Shown one piece after another: positions 24,010 through 32,441 of a stretch of DNA of 34,861 nucleotides (position 1 is the first letter of the stretch; every line of letters begins with the position of its first letter). Under the pieces are notes generated by a model. The model saw nothing but the letters and a program-made list of their open reading frames with translations. It was not told where the DNA came from and did no database searches. The DNA comes from Candidatus Iainarchaeum sp. (GTDB lineage: Archaea; Iainarchaeota; Iainarchaeia; Iainarchaeales; GCA-2688035): contig JAFGEM010000074.1 in the NCBI GenBank assembly GCA_016931555.1, forward strand, positions 1 through 34,861, written 5' to 3'. Made by a program: the position numbers and the translations under genes.

Positions 24010-24372
24010 TTATTTTTTCTTTTGTTTTTTAAGTTGTTTCATTGAAGCATGCCTCATTGCAACTGCAGTGTTAATGTTTGCTTGGCCCATTGCTTTTTCA
24101 AAACCCGCCATTCCTCTGTCCATTGGGCCTTTTGCCTCTCTTTTTAATTCTTCAGAATCCCTTACAAGATCTTTCCCGCTTTTGTAAAGTTCTCTACTTC
24201 CTTTTACTAAGTAAGCTCTGTTTTTTGTTCTTTTTCCCGCAGTAGGAATTATGCCTTCTTGATAGTATCCTCTGTCAGCAACAACAGCGCCTCTTTCTGC
24301 AATTCTTCTCGCAACTAAACCCTTTACCGAGAGCGAGTGTTTTGCTTTTCTCGCAAGCCTCTTAACGCCCAT
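24010..24372 (-). CDS. Hypothetical small basic protein
   Basis: Not recognised. The 120-aa product is basic and probably mostly helical (LARKAKHSLSVKGLVARRIAER near the start, a Lys-rich end KQLKKQKKK). No signal peptide, membrane segment or known motif is seen. The ATG at 24372 has GGTGA 5 nt upstream, which supports translation. It diverges from the next gene across 60 nt. Confidence 0.65.
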   Translation of the reverse strand: MGVKRLARKAKHSLSVKGLVARRIAERGAVVADRGYYQEGIIPTAGKRTKNRAYLVKGSRELYKSGKDLVRDSEELKREAKGPMDRGMAGFEKAMGQANINTAVAMRHASMKQLKKQKKK

Positions 24373-24432
24373 AAAATCACCAATATTAAAACAATCTTAC
24401 AATATTAATTACTTTCGCCAAATATTTTTCTT

Positions 24433-25071
24433 ATGGCAAAGCGCATTTGGAAAAAGCCAAGCTCCAAAGCAGGCAAAAGAGCAATTCGCAGGTCTTTGTC
24501 TCGGCAGTTAACAGCACATTCGAGAATAGTTGGAACTTTTGATTCAAAAAAGGTTGTTTCCAATTATTTTCGAAATAAAACCCCTAAACAGCGTGCAGCA
24601 GTTGCAGAATTGTATTCCAAAGGTTATCCTGCGCATTGGAAAAAAGCGGATAATGCTGTTCACGAGAGAGTAACGCTGCTGGCGGAGGCAACAACCCATA
24701 GAAAAAAATCCTTTCTCGGCCATTTAACTAACATTGTTGGAAACGATTATTTAACAACAAGCCAAAGAATTCGGGAACTAAAAAATATTCGCTTTCTTTT
24801 AAGCGATTTTATTGCTTCCGCTGAAAAGCTGAGGAAAGCACAGTGGGATTATTCAAAAAAACTTGCAAAGAACAAGAGGGAAGAGTATTTTGAAGAGTTT
24901 CCCTTGCCAAAAAACCGCGAGTTAAATATTCTTCGGGATTTCTTAAAAGAAATCGACCAAACAAGCAAAAGAGTTGAAAAAGCGGGTTTTATTGATTCTG
25001 TTGAATTCGATAAAATAGTAGAAAGGCTAATGGCAAAACTGGTTTTTCTCGAAGAACAACGCCCCAAATAG
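24433..25071 (+). CDS. Hypothetical basic helical protein
   Basis: Not recognised. The 212-aa product starts with a very basic segment (MAKRIWKKPSSKAGKRAIRRS), followed by a mostly helical body (ELKNIRFLLSDFIASAEKLRKAQ near residue 115). It has no signal peptide or catalytic motif. The ATG lies shortly after an AT-rich promoter-like stretch, so the message may be leaderless. A chromatin or RNA-associated role would fit the basic N-terminus, but this is only inference. Confidence 0.65.
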   Translation: MAKRIWKKPSSKAGKRAIRRSLSRQLTAHSRIVGTFDSKKVVSNYFRNKTPKQRAAVAELYSKGYPAHWKKADNAVHERVTLLAEATTHRKKSFLGHLTNIVGNDYLTTSQRIRELKNIRFLLSDFIASAEKLRKAQWDYSKKLAKNKREEYFEEFPLPKNRELNILRDFLKEIDQTSKRVEKAGFIDSVEFDKIVERLMAKLVFLEEQRPK

Positions 25072-25135
25072 TTTTCTCTTTCTTTCCCTTTTCTAATCAA
25101 AAGCTTTTTATTAACAAAAATCCTATTTTTTGTGC

Positions 25136-25723
25136 ATGAAAAAGCGCATTTTACTGGCATTATTAATTGCTTCTATTGTTTTGTTCAGCGGCTGCCCAGA
25201 ACCTCCGCTTCCAGAGTTAGAGTGCCAAGTCAGCAATTGCCATGGCCCAGTGGAATGTGATATGCTTCCCAGTGATAACACTATGGCGTGCACTCTTGTT
25301 ATAATGATGGGAGACGAGTGTCGTTCTTTAGCAAGTTGCGAACTAGTTAATGATGTTTGCACTGTTGTTCACGAGCAGGATTATTTGGATTGCCTTGATG
25401 CAGCACTTTGCAAGGGCGAGGGAGAATCAATTCCTGTTATTGCAAATCCCCCCGAATGCTGCCCGGGTTTAACTTTGATTCCTCCAAAGGAAGAGGGTAT
25501 TTTAGGAAGTGCGGGAATATGCACTTCTTTATGTGGAAATGGAAACTGCGATATTGAAACTGAAAGCAGTTACAATTGCCCGGAGGATTGCCGGTTTGAA
25601 TGTGACAAATACCATTACTCTACTTGCCCTTCGGAATGTATCAAGACATGCATTCCAAGTGCCTGTGATGGTTCTACATGCACTGCGGATTGTGATGGTC
25701 CAGGAAGCTGTGCTTATCCTTAG
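25136..25723 (+). CDS. Cysteine-rich secreted lipoprotein
   Basis: A 195-aa protein with a lipoprotein signal: MKKRILLALLIASIVLFSGC, Cys20 being the lipidation site. The mature part has about 25 cysteines and ends with the repeat-like CGNGNCDIETESSYNCPEDC, a pattern of small disulfide-rich modules found in archaeal and bacterial extracellular proteins (CGNGxCxxxE...NCPxDC). No enzymatic motif is seen; it probably faces outward and is held by disulfides. The ATG at 25136 is preferred over an in-frame TTG 6 nt upstream because it begins the Lys-rich n-region. Confidence 0.8.
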   Translation: MKKRILLALLIASIVLFSGCPEPPLPELECQVSNCHGPVECDMLPSDNTMACTLVIMMGDECRSLASCELVNDVCTVVHEQDYLDCLDAALCKGEGESIPVIANPPECCPGLTLIPPKEEGILGSAGICTSLCGNGNCDIETESSYNCPEDCRFECDKYHYSTCPSECIKTCIPSACDGSTCTADCDGPGSCAYP

Positions 25724-25769
25724 GCAGTATAAAATAAAAATTAATTAGAGTTGTGTTAGGGCAGAGAAG

Positions 25770-25853
25770 CTATCCCTCGTTCTTCCCGCATTTTTCCGCG
25801 TAATCGCAGAACCTGTGCATTCCTTGTTGTTCTCATTTTTCTGCCTCGGCAAT
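25770..25853 (-). pseudogene. Decayed C-terminal fragment of a Cas4-like nuclease gene
   Basis: Read on the minus strand, this stretch encodes AEAEK, a stop, then EQQGMHRFCDYAEKCGKNEG and a stop. It matches the last 30 residues of the intact nuclease at 26538-27197 (AEAKKF, then CRFCDYAEKCEKNEA), with a stop in place of Phe, one codon deleted and the first Cys of the pair lost. At DNA level, about 30 bases around the CRFCDYAEKC codons are almost identical in both copies. The rest of the gene is absent; the vapBC promoter begins where similarity ends. Confidence 0.85.
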
Positions 25854-25855
25854 AT

Positions 25856-25865
25856 TATTTAAAAA
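25856..25865 (+). promoter_or_regulatory. TATA box of vapBC
   Basis: TATTTAAAAA lies about 46 nt upstream of the vapB TTG start, giving a short leader that holds the GGGGTGG ribosome site (25889-25895). Confidence 0.5.
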
Positions 25866-25881
25866 CTGTGCTAACACAGTT
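25864..25881. promoter_or_regulatory. Inverted repeat, candidate VapB(C) autoregulatory operator
   Basis: AACTGTG, a 4-nt CTAA spacer, then CACAGTT form a 7-bp inverted repeat starting at the edge of the TATA box. Ribbon-helix-helix antitoxins usually bind such repeats to repress their own operon, so this is a natural operator candidate. Confidence 0.55.
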
Positions 25882-25901
25882 ATTATTAGGGGTGGTTTTT
25901 T

Positions 25902-26126
25902 TTGGCTACTGTTACTATTTCGGTTTCCGATGAACTGAAGCAAAAAATGACAGAGTTTCCAGAGCTCAACTGGTCCGCCGTTGCAAGAAAGGCGATTGTT
26001 GAGAGAATCCAGTTGCTTGAACAGATGAATAAGCAGCTTTCAAAAAGCAGGCTTTCTGAAGAAGATACAATTGCACTTGGCAGGAAAGTCAAGGCCGCGG
26101 TTTCCAAAAGGTTTTTGAAGAACTGA
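25902..26126 (+). CDS. vapB: VapB-type antitoxin (ribbon-helix-helix)
   Basis: A 74-aa antitoxin. The N-terminal strand ATVTISVSDELKQKM and helix FPELNWSAVARKAIVERI form the ribbon-helix-helix DNA-binding domain seen in archaeal VapB proteins. The C-terminal half (LSEEDTIALGRKVKAAVSKRF) is the part expected to wrap and inhibit the toxin. It starts at TTG, with GGGGTGG 6 nt upstream. The toxin gene begins 5 nt after its stop. Confidence 0.9.
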   Translation: MATVTISVSDELKQKMTEFPELNWSAVARKAIVERIQLLEQMNKQLSKSRLSEEDTIALGRKVKAAVSKRFLKN

Positions 26127-26131
26127 TTTTT

Positions 26132-26536
26132 ATGCAGTTGGTTGTTGATGCAAATGTTCTTTTTGCAGCCTTGATTAAAGACAGCATAACAAGGCGGGTT
26201 CTTTTGGTTTCAATCCATGACTTGTATCTCCCTGAATTTTCCGTAATCGAATTCAAAAACCACTTGCCCGAGCTTTCTGAAAAAACAGGGTTAGCTCAAG
26301 AGGAATTAGCCCTTTTGTTTGAGCGCTTAATTGAAAAAGCGGGCATAAAGCTTGTTCCTTTTGAGGACTTTAAGAGTAAAAAAAATCAAGCGCAACAAAT
26401 AGCCCCTGATAAGGATGACGTGGCGTACCTTGCTCTTGCACTTCATTTGCATTGTGGACTTTGGTCAAATGACAAGGCGCTGAAAAGTCAAAAAACAGTT
26501 GAAGTTTTTTCTACAGCAGAAATCCTAAATAAATAA
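26132..26536 (+). CDS. vapC: VapC-type PIN-domain toxin ribonuclease
   Basis: A 134-aa PIN-domain endoribonuclease, the toxin partner of the antitoxin just upstream. The acidic metal-binding residues are visible: Asp6 in VVDANVL, Glu40 in FSVIEFK, Asp95-Asp96 in PDKDDVAYLAL, and Asp114 in WSNDKAL. All four positions are intact, so it is probably active. VapC toxins cleave tRNA or rRNA; the target here is unknown. It converges with the nuclease gene, with one base between the stops. Confidence 0.92.
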   Translation: MQLVVDANVLFAALIKDSITRRVLLVSIHDLYLPEFSVIEFKNHLPELSEKTGLAQEELALLFERLIEKAGIKLVPFEDFKSKKNQAQQIAPDKDDVAYLALALHLHCGLWSNDKALKSQKTVEVFSTAEILNK

Positions 26537-26537
26537 T

Positions 26538-27197
26538 TTAAGCCTCATTCTTCTCGCATTTTTCCGCGTAATCGCAGAATCTGCACAGCCATTGCTTGTT
26601 TTCAAATTTTTTTGCTTCTGCTGTCGGAAGCAAATCGCTTGTTAGTGCAGTGTGCAGTTGCTTGAATCTTTCAATTATTTTTTCTCCCTCTTCTTTTGAA
26701 TATTCTATCTCAAATGCCTTGCTCTGCAAATTGTTCTTGTCCACGTAAAGAACAATGCCTTTGTGCACTCCAGTAGCGTGCATATAAAGCTGCAATTGTG
26801 TTTTGTGGCTGTCCTGCGCCTCCCCAATTGGGAGAACGCTTTTAGTGGATTTTACTTCGACCAAAATCTTTGTATTGTTCTCCTTTAAGAGAATTAAATC
26901 ATCTATTCTCCCTGAAACAATGAATCCGGGGTAGGATTTTTGGAATGGCAATTCCTCTTCCAATAATTCTACTTCCTTGTTTTTCTCGCTTTTCAATACA
27001 TCGACTACAAACTCATGGAGAATGTTTCCCAATTCAAATATTTTTGTTAATTCTGCCTTTGTTTCCATTGGGTGCTTGTAGGAATACCATATTTTTCTTA
27101 AGCAAGTGCCAATTTCGCTTGGATAATAGCGCCCAATTTGCTTTGGCCTTGATTCCCTTTCAAGGTGCTTTTCAATTAGCCTGTTAAAATCAATCAT
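26538..27197 (-). CDS. Cas4-like PD-(D/E)XK nuclease with Fe-S cysteines
   Basis: A 219-aa RecB-family nuclease. The active-site residues are visible: His61 (GNILHEF), Asp100 (SGRIDDL), Glu114 and Lys116 (LVEVKSTK), then the QLQLYMHATG motif. Cys32 in SEIGTCLRKIWY together with Cys205, Cys208 and Cys214 in LCRFCDYAEKC form the four-cysteine cluster site of Cas4/AddB-type enzymes. No CRISPR array or other cas gene is in the window, so this is a solo Cas4-like protein; repair, or defence independent of CRISPR, is possible. A decayed fragment of a second copy lies at 25770-25853, on the other side of vapBC. Confidence 0.88.
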   Translation of the reverse strand: MIDFNRLIEKHLERESRPKQIGRYYPSEIGTCLRKIWYSYKHPMETKAELTKIFELGNILHEFVVDVLKSEKNKEVELLEEELPFQKSYPGFIVSGRIDDLILLKENNTKILVEVKSTKSVLPIGEAQDSHKTQLQLYMHATGVHKGIVLYVDKNNLQSKAFEIEYSKEEGEKIIERFKQLHTALTSDLLPTAEAKKFENKQWLCRFCDYAEKCEKNEA

Positions 27198-27306
27198 TTT
27201 GCTCGGAATATTCTTTCCATAAATTGTTTTTTAAAAGGCTTTTAAGGCAGGTTTCCGCTGTTGCCAACACTAGGCTTTTAAATGTCTTTTCAACCCAATT
27301 TTCCCT

Positions 27307-28593
27307 ATGGGGTTTCTGGATAAATTGCGGGGCAAGCCAAAGCTTGAGGAAAAGCAGATACTGCTTAAGGATGTGGATTCTTTTCTCGAGTCGCGCGTTT
27401 CAAAGAAGCGTTCCGAGCTTGATAAGGCTGTGGCTTCCAAATTTTCTGAAATAAAGCACCTGCTGAAACAGACAAATGCTCTTCTTTCCCGGTTGGAGAC
27501 AAAAAGCGTTGAAAGCGAGAACCCAAAGCTCAAAAAAATTGTGCAGACGAGCAAGGCGCAGGCATTAAACCAATTATCCTCTCTTGTGCAGAGGCTTGAG
27601 CCTGTTTCTTTGAATGATTTGAGTGCAGTGCAAAAATATTGTTACGAATCCAATGCAATGCTGAAAACAGAGCTTGCTTCTTTCGGCAAAAACATTGCAT
27701 ACACTTCAATTGTTTTGAAGGAGGACATGCGCGAAATAGGCTCTCTTGTAAGCGATTTGCAGAATGTTTTTTCCTCTTTGGGCAAGGAATTTTCAAAAAA
27801 TAAAGAGGTTTTTATGCAGTCGCGTGTAAGGGAAATGCTTGAAAAAATTTCTTCTAACGGAAAGGAAATTTCTGATTTGAATTCCGAGATTTCGGAATTG
27901 CAGGGCTCTGTTTTGGAAGCGGAAAAATTGATCGATTCCCTGCACAGCGACCTGAAAAGAATCAGGACTTCTCCTGAGGCACAGAGTTTGCTTGAACTGG
28001 AGGCGCAAAGAAAAGCTCTTTTAACTGAGAAGCAGGCGCTTGAACAGGAGATTTTTGACAGGGTTTTTGTTATTGAAAAGCCTTTGCGCAAGCTTTATAG
28101 GCTGGTTGAGATAGGGAAAACAGGTCTTTCAAAGTCGCAGGAAAATTTTCTGCGCGATTTTTTAAAGAGCCCTGTTTCTGCGCTTAAATCAGATCCGCGG
28201 GGGGACTATTTCAAGGCTGTTTTGCAGGAGCTCGAAAATCATATTGTGAACGGGAACATTGGCTTGAAGGAGAAGGAGGTTGAAAAGAAAAAAGCGCTTT
28301 TGCAGGGCCTCCTGAATTTTGATTTTTTTGAAAATTTTTTTTGGAAGGCAAACAAGTTTGAAACTGATTTGAATAAGATAGACAAGGACCTTAAGTCCAA
28401 TGAGTTGGCTGGCAGGATTTCAAAGAAGGAGCGGGAATTGAATGATGCAAAGCTTGTTTTGCAGGAGCGCGGTTCCTCCTTAAACAAAAAGAAAAAGTCT
28501 TTGGAGGCTGTTCAGGAGGGCAATCAAATGCTTTTGGATTCCCTTCAAAATATTCTTTCTGAATCAGTTTCCGCGAAAGTAAAAATTGTTTAA
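27307..28593 (+). CDS. Long coiled-coil protein of unknown function
   Basis: A 428-aa soluble protein. Most of it is heptad-rich: around residues 15-90, 185-250 (NGKEISDLNSEISELQGSVL) and 340-415 (SKKERELNDAKLVLQERG). A less regular part lies near 255-330 (VFVIEKPLRKLYRLVEIGKTG). There is no ATPase motif, so it is not an SMC. The ATG follows a TATA-like GCTTTTAAATGTC by about 25 nt, so the message is probably leaderless. It converges with the KaiC-like pair, their stop codons overlapping by 4 nt (TTAA). It could be structural or a partner in DNA or envelope organisation; nothing in it decides. Confidence 0.7.
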   Translation: MGFLDKLRGKPKLEEKQILLKDVDSFLESRVSKKRSELDKAVASKFSEIKHLLKQTNALLSRLETKSVESENPKLKKIVQTSKAQALNQLSSLVQRLEPVSLNDLSAVQKYCYESNAMLKTELASFGKNIAYTSIVLKEDMREIGSLVSDLQNVFSSLGKEFSKNKEVFMQSRVREMLEKISSNGKEISDLNSEISELQGSVLEAEKLIDSLHSDLKRIRTSPEAQSLLELEAQRKALLTEKQALEQEIFDRVFVIEKPLRKLYRLVEIGKTGLSKSQENFLRDFLKSPVSALKSDPRGDYFKAVLQELENHIVNGNIGLKEKEVEKKKALLQGLLNFDFFENFFWKANKFETDLNKIDKDLKSNELAGRISKKERELNDAKLVLQERGSSLNKKKKSLEAVQEGNQMLLDSLQNILSESVSAKVKIV

Positions 28594-29222
28594 AGCTTTA
28601 TTGTTCTGTCGCAGAATTGGGATATTGTGTTTATTACCTCTGGTTCCACGTCATCCATCATCAGGAATATTCCTTTTGCTTTCCAGGCGCGCATTTTTGC
28701 AGACATTGAGTGCACAAATTTTTCCGCTACATTTGCCTTGTTGTAGACAATAAGCGTGCTCAGGGAATCTATGATAACAAATTTTTCAGGTTCTTTAATC
28801 TGTTCGGCGTTCATTTCTATTGCAACGCTCAAATCAATCAGGTTTTTCGGCGAGTCAACGTAGAGCAGGTTTTTTCCCGACATTGTCGGCTCTCCAGTCA
28901 TTTTTGTTATTGTGTCTACAAAAAAAAATTTTGAGGGATCTACTTTTTCGCTTTTGAGTGCATCGAAGAGCGCTGTAACAGGCCAGTTTATGCTTACGTA
29001 AACCCCTGTCATGTTTTTTTGCGCAAAGTACTTTAGTAAGCGCACGTTAACAAGATAGTGTTCCTTCATTTTTTCGAGCAATAGTATTATGAATCTTTTT
29101 GGGAGTTCTTCAAAGAGCTTTTCGACTTTTATGTCTACTGTGTGTGCCGGGCTGAGCAAATCAAACAGTTCCTTGTCTTCCCTTGAAATTTCTTTGGGCT
29201 GCCTTAATTGCTCTTCGCTCAT
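28590..29222 (-). CDS. KaiC/RecA-fold protein lacking the P-loop
   Basis: A 210-aa protein of the KaiC/RadA-like ATPase superfamily in its later strands (GVYVSINWP near residue 73, KFVIIDSLSTLIVYN near 147 like a Walker B strand, then KAKGIFLMMDDVEPE). The N-terminal segment where the Walker A loop should be (FIILLLEKMKEHYLVNVRLL) has no GxxxxGK(T/S). It is therefore probably a non-hydrolysing partner. It overlaps the upstream intact KaiC-like gene by 4 nt (ATGA), which suggests the two products form a complex. Target unknown. Confidence 0.8.
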   Translation of the reverse strand: MSEEQLRQPKEISREDKELFDLLSPAHTVDIKVEKLFEELPKRFIILLLEKMKEHYLVNVRLLKYFAQKNMTGVYVSINWPVTALFDALKSEKVDPSKFFFVDTITKMTGEPTMSGKNLLYVDSPKNLIDLSVAIEMNAEQIKEPEKFVIIDSLSTLIVYNKANVAEKFVHSMSAKMRAWKAKGIFLMMDDVEPEVINTISQFCDRTIKL

Positions 29223-29944
29223 TTGACATCCTCGAATAATTCGTGTTTTGCGAGTATTTTTATGCCTTCTTTTGTGATTGTGATTGGGTGGAGTTTTTCA
29301 GAGATTTTTGTGCCGCGCATTTTTAGCACTCCAATGCTTCGCACAAACCTGTCCTCCAGTTTTGTGTGGTATAACAGTATTACGCCGTCTGCCACGTATT
29401 CCTCCAACCCAAAAAGCGAGGTTGTTTTGTCCAGGGCTATTTCGTTTGTTATTATTGCTGTGCAGCCAATTTTTTTGAGCATTCTTGCAAGGCTGAGTAT
29501 TCTTTTTCTTGCGTCTAATTCCCTTTCAAAGTAGAGCCGGAATATTACTCCGGGGTCTATTACAAGGCGCTTTGCATGTATTCTTGCAACAACATCTTCT
29601 ATTGTGCTTTTTAGCTTGTCAAAATCATAGAGTTCTACTGTTATTACAATTAGTTTTCCCTCTTCAATAAGGCTTGCAATGTCCCAGCCAAATGTTTCCG
29701 CCATTTTCACTACTTCTTCTTCCGGCTCTTCAAGAGAAACATAGACTCCGGGTTCATCGTACTCCATTGCGCCCCTGTAAAGAAACTCCAGGCAGAGGCT
29801 TGTTTTTCCGCTTCCGGGGTCTCCTGAAATAACAACAAGGTTGTTTCTCGGAATTCCGCCGAAAAGAATTTCATCTAATCCAGGGACTCCTGTTTTAGTT
29901 CTTTCATCTTTCTGTGCTGTTAGTGTTTTAGCCTGCCTTGGCAT
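29219..29944 (-). CDS. KaiC-like RecA-family ATPase
   Basis: A 241-aa single-domain KaiC-like protein. It opens with the family block RTKTGVPGLDEILFGGIPRNN, has a Walker A loop GDPGSGKTS at residues 41-49, VYVSLEEPEEEVV near 68, and a Walker B-like LVIDPGV near 130. Such proteins act in archaeal signalling and motility control and in DNA-related roles; no partner in the window narrows this. It is first in a two-gene operon with the P-loop-less paralogue, behind a clear TATA box. Confidence 0.9.
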   Translation of the reverse strand: MPRQAKTLTAQKDERTKTGVPGLDEILFGGIPRNNLVVISGDPGSGKTSLCLEFLYRGAMEYDEPGVYVSLEEPEEEVVKMAETFGWDIASLIEEGKLIVITVELYDFDKLKSTIEDVVARIHAKRLVIDPGVIFRLYFERELDARKRILSLARMLKKIGCTAIITNEIALDKTTSLFGLEEYVADGVILLYHTKLEDRFVRSIGVLKMRGTKISEKLHPITITKEGIKILAKHELFEDVK

Positions 29945-29970
29945 TCAAACCACAATTTCTTTTTCTAAAG

Positions 29971-29986
29971 GGATATATTATAATAG
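29971..29986 (-). promoter_or_regulatory. TATA box of the KaiC-like pair
   Basis: The minus strand reads CTATTATAATATATCC, 27-42 nt upstream of the ATG at 29944. Confidence 0.5.
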
Positions 29987-30035
29987 AGTTTTTATTAATT
30001 AACCTTTCCCTGTTAAGAATCAGCTTTTTTTCGAA

Positions 30036-31206
30036 CTAGTTTTTGCTTATTTCATTGAACAGGTGGACATAGCTTTCTGCAATTCTCGGCCAGGTCCATG
30101 CCCTGCTGTAGGAATAGGCATTTTTTTTCACTCTTTCCCTTAGCTTGTGGTCTGCTAGAACTCTGTTTACTGCGCTTGCAATTGCAGTGGATTTTTTGAA
30201 TGGCACAAGCACTCCCCTTCCATGCCTTAGAGCGTCTTTTGCATAGAGGTATGGTGTGCTTACACACGCGCATCCTGCTCCTATTGCATATGCTAATGTT
30301 CCTGAGCTTATTTGCTGCGGATCAAAATAAGGTGTTATGTATACATCTGTTGCTTGTAGGTATCTGCATATCTCCTGCAATGGAAGATACTTGTTGTAAA
30401 ACCTTACATGGTCGCTTGTTCCTGTTTTGTTCACAATTTCCTTTAGCCTGTTCCTGTATCTCTCGCCCTCTCTCTTCCTCACTCCGGGATGCGTCTCCCC
30501 AATAATCAAATACAGTATCTCTGGATTTTCCTCTACAATGCTTGGCATTGCCCTTAACGCATACTGAATTCCCTTTTTATTGCTCAGCAAGCCAAATGTT
30601 GCCATTACTTTTCTCCCTGTAAGGTTCAATTCTGCTTTTGCTTCCTCTGTTTTTCCCGAGGCAATGTAAGGGATGCCGTGCGGAATAATTTCAATTTTAT
30701 CAGGATCAACTTTGTAGGCATTTGCAAGAATGTCCTTTCCATAGCCGCTTATTACAACAACCTTGTCGCTGTTGTTGCAGATTTTTCTCACAACATACCT
30801 AATGTGCTTTGCATTCTTTTCAGGATTCAATACCGAATGGAAAGTTGTTACAGTGGGCTTATTAAGCTCCTCCAAAAAAGGAATCAAATAATCCCCGTAT
30901 TCCCCTCCAAAAATCCCGAACTCATGCTGTATGCAGACTGCCTTGGTTTTTTTGCACTTGTTTATTTTCTCCACTGTTTCCAAATATTTTTCCCTGTCAT
31001 CCTCGTCAATCTGGTGCTGCACTTTTTTGGGATAGCCATATGTTGAAAGCAGGTTTTCATTCATTGCAGTAATCCTGCATCTTGCCTCTGGATTGAATTT
31101 TTTGTCTATTGCAGTAACAAGGTCATTGGTAAAAGTAGCAATCCCGCACTCCCTCGGCGGAAAAGTGCTTACAAAGTTAAACCAGTACTTTGAAATTTTG
31201 AGTCAC
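30036..31206 (-). CDS. GT4-family glycosyltransferase, frameshifted near its start
   Basis: A GT-B glycosyltransferase that transfers a sugar from a nucleotide donor. The intact frame covers FVSTFPPRECGIATF onward, with QHEFGIFGGEYGDY, VVVISGYGKD, IIPHGIPY, TFGLLSNKKGI and the donor-site region ITPYFDPQQISSGTLAYAIGAG. The natural start appears to be GTG at 31204-31206, directly after the upstream gene's stop. It encodes MTQNFKVLV and then meets TAA at 31177-31179. Dropping one base of the three-A run at 31179-31181 joins this to the main frame as KVLVNFVSTFPPREC. The first ATG in the main frame is 31064, which would remove the first Rossmann strand. This is either a real mutation or a sequence error. 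Confidence 0.85.
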
Positions 31207-32397
31207 CTATAATGTTTCTTTCTTGTTCTCGCTGAGCTCATCCCCCAATTTTTTAATGAGCTTTTCGTAAAGCGAGACATGTTTTTTTGCAACAATGCTC
31301 CACTTTATCTTGCTGGTAACATACTTAACAGCATTTTTTGCATACCTCTTCCTTAAAGCATCGTTCTTCAAGAGTTCTACTATTGCCCTTTCAAGCTCCA
31401 TGTCATCTTCCATTGGAACAGCCATGCCTGCCCTGCTTTCTTCTATCTCTGCCTTTAAGCCTTCCATTGCAGTTGCAATGCATGGAACACCCAAAGCAAA
31501 AGCGTGCGCAAGATTTCCGGATTGGGAGGCCCTATTGTAAGGCAAAACCATTATGTCAAAGCTCGACAATACCTTGTCATACTCTTCAGGAGTAAACGCA
31601 CCCTCCATGACCTTGATGCTTGGCCTGTCCTTGCTTTTTTCAATGTTTTTAAGCAGTTTTGGCTTGTACATTTGCCCTGATGTCGAGCCAGGCCTTGCGC
31701 CCCCTGCGACAACAAGGACTGCGCTTTTTCCTGCCCTCTTCCTTATCTTGGACCAGATTTTTACAACTCTTTCAAATCCCTTGTTGGGCTCCCACCATCC
31801 AATCAATCCAACAACTTTTTTTCCTTCCAAACCCAATTCTCTCTTGGCGTTTTTGAATGCCTTCAGGTCTTTTGCCCCGTGCGGAATAACATAAACATTG
31901 TCAGGCAGCCGCCCAATATTCACTGGCAGATAGATTTTTTGGTACTCTTCATGCACTATTCCCGCGCCAGTCAGTTTTAGTGCAACATCCATGTAAATGC
32001 TCTGGCTCCTGTCCAGCACAGTGTAAACACTGTGGTAGGTTACTGCTACTGGAAATTCTGCGTCAACCATCCACTTGTAGAAAGTATTCAATAGTTTTGC
32101 GCTCTGGTCTTTCTTGTGCTGGTACAATCCATACTCGTGCTGTATGTGCACTACATCCGGCTTAAGCCTTGAGACTTTTTCGTAAAGCTTTTCGCACCAC
32201 TCTGCACTCTTCAGCTTCTGGCCCTTGCCAATATTCAGAATTGGATAAACCCTGTCTGCGCCTTTTTTCCCGCCATCTGCAAAAGTAACGACAAAGACTT
32301 CATGGCCAAGGTTACGGATTGCTTTGATCAAATCCCAAGAATAGGTTGCAATTCCGCAGTGGCGCGGGGGCCAGCTTGTTACAAAAACAATTCGCAA
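31207..32397 (-). CDS. GT4-family glycosyltransferase
   Basis: A complete 396-aa GT-B glycosyltransferase of the GT4 family, homologous to the next gene downstream. The N-terminus IVFVTSWPPRHCGIATYSWDL is the acceptor-side Rossmann start. VVHIQHEYGLYQ near residue 83, VYVIPHGAKD, VVGLIGWWEPNKGFERVV near 194 and the donor-binding PYNRASQSGNLAHAFALGVP near 288 follow. The acceptor is unknown: surface glycan, glycolipid or protein glycosylation. The start is TTG at 32397, with GGTGA 8 nt upstream. The gene ends directly against the GTG of the second transferase, so the two form an operon. Confidence 0.93.
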   Translation of the reverse strand: MRIVFVTSWPPRHCGIATYSWDLIKAIRNLGHEVFVVTFADGGKKGADRVYPILNIGKGQKLKSAEWCEKLYEKVSRLKPDVVHIQHEYGLYQHKKDQSAKLLNTFYKWMVDAEFPVAVTYHSVYTVLDRSQSIYMDVALKLTGAGIVHEEYQKIYLPVNIGRLPDNVYVIPHGAKDLKAFKNAKRELGLEGKKVVGLIGWWEPNKGFERVVKIWSKIRKRAGKSAVLVVAGGARPGSTSGQMYKPKLLKNIEKSKDRPSIKVMEGAFTPEEYDKVLSSFDIMVLPYNRASQSGNLAHAFALGVPCIATAMEGLKAEIEESRAGMAVPMEDDMELERAIVELLKNDALRKRYAKNAVKYVTSKIKWSIVAKKHVSLYEKLIKKLGDELSENKKETL

Positions 32398-32441
32398 CTA
32401 GTTTCACCGTTTGAATATAACAATAAATTAGAACAAACTTT

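Noticed and set aside
31177..31182. Programmed +1 frameshift like that of the bacterial release factor 2 gene
   Set aside because: The slip would need a Val codon (GTT) to re-pair on TTT, which loses the first base pair, and there is no upstream stimulatory site; mutation or sequence error is simpler.
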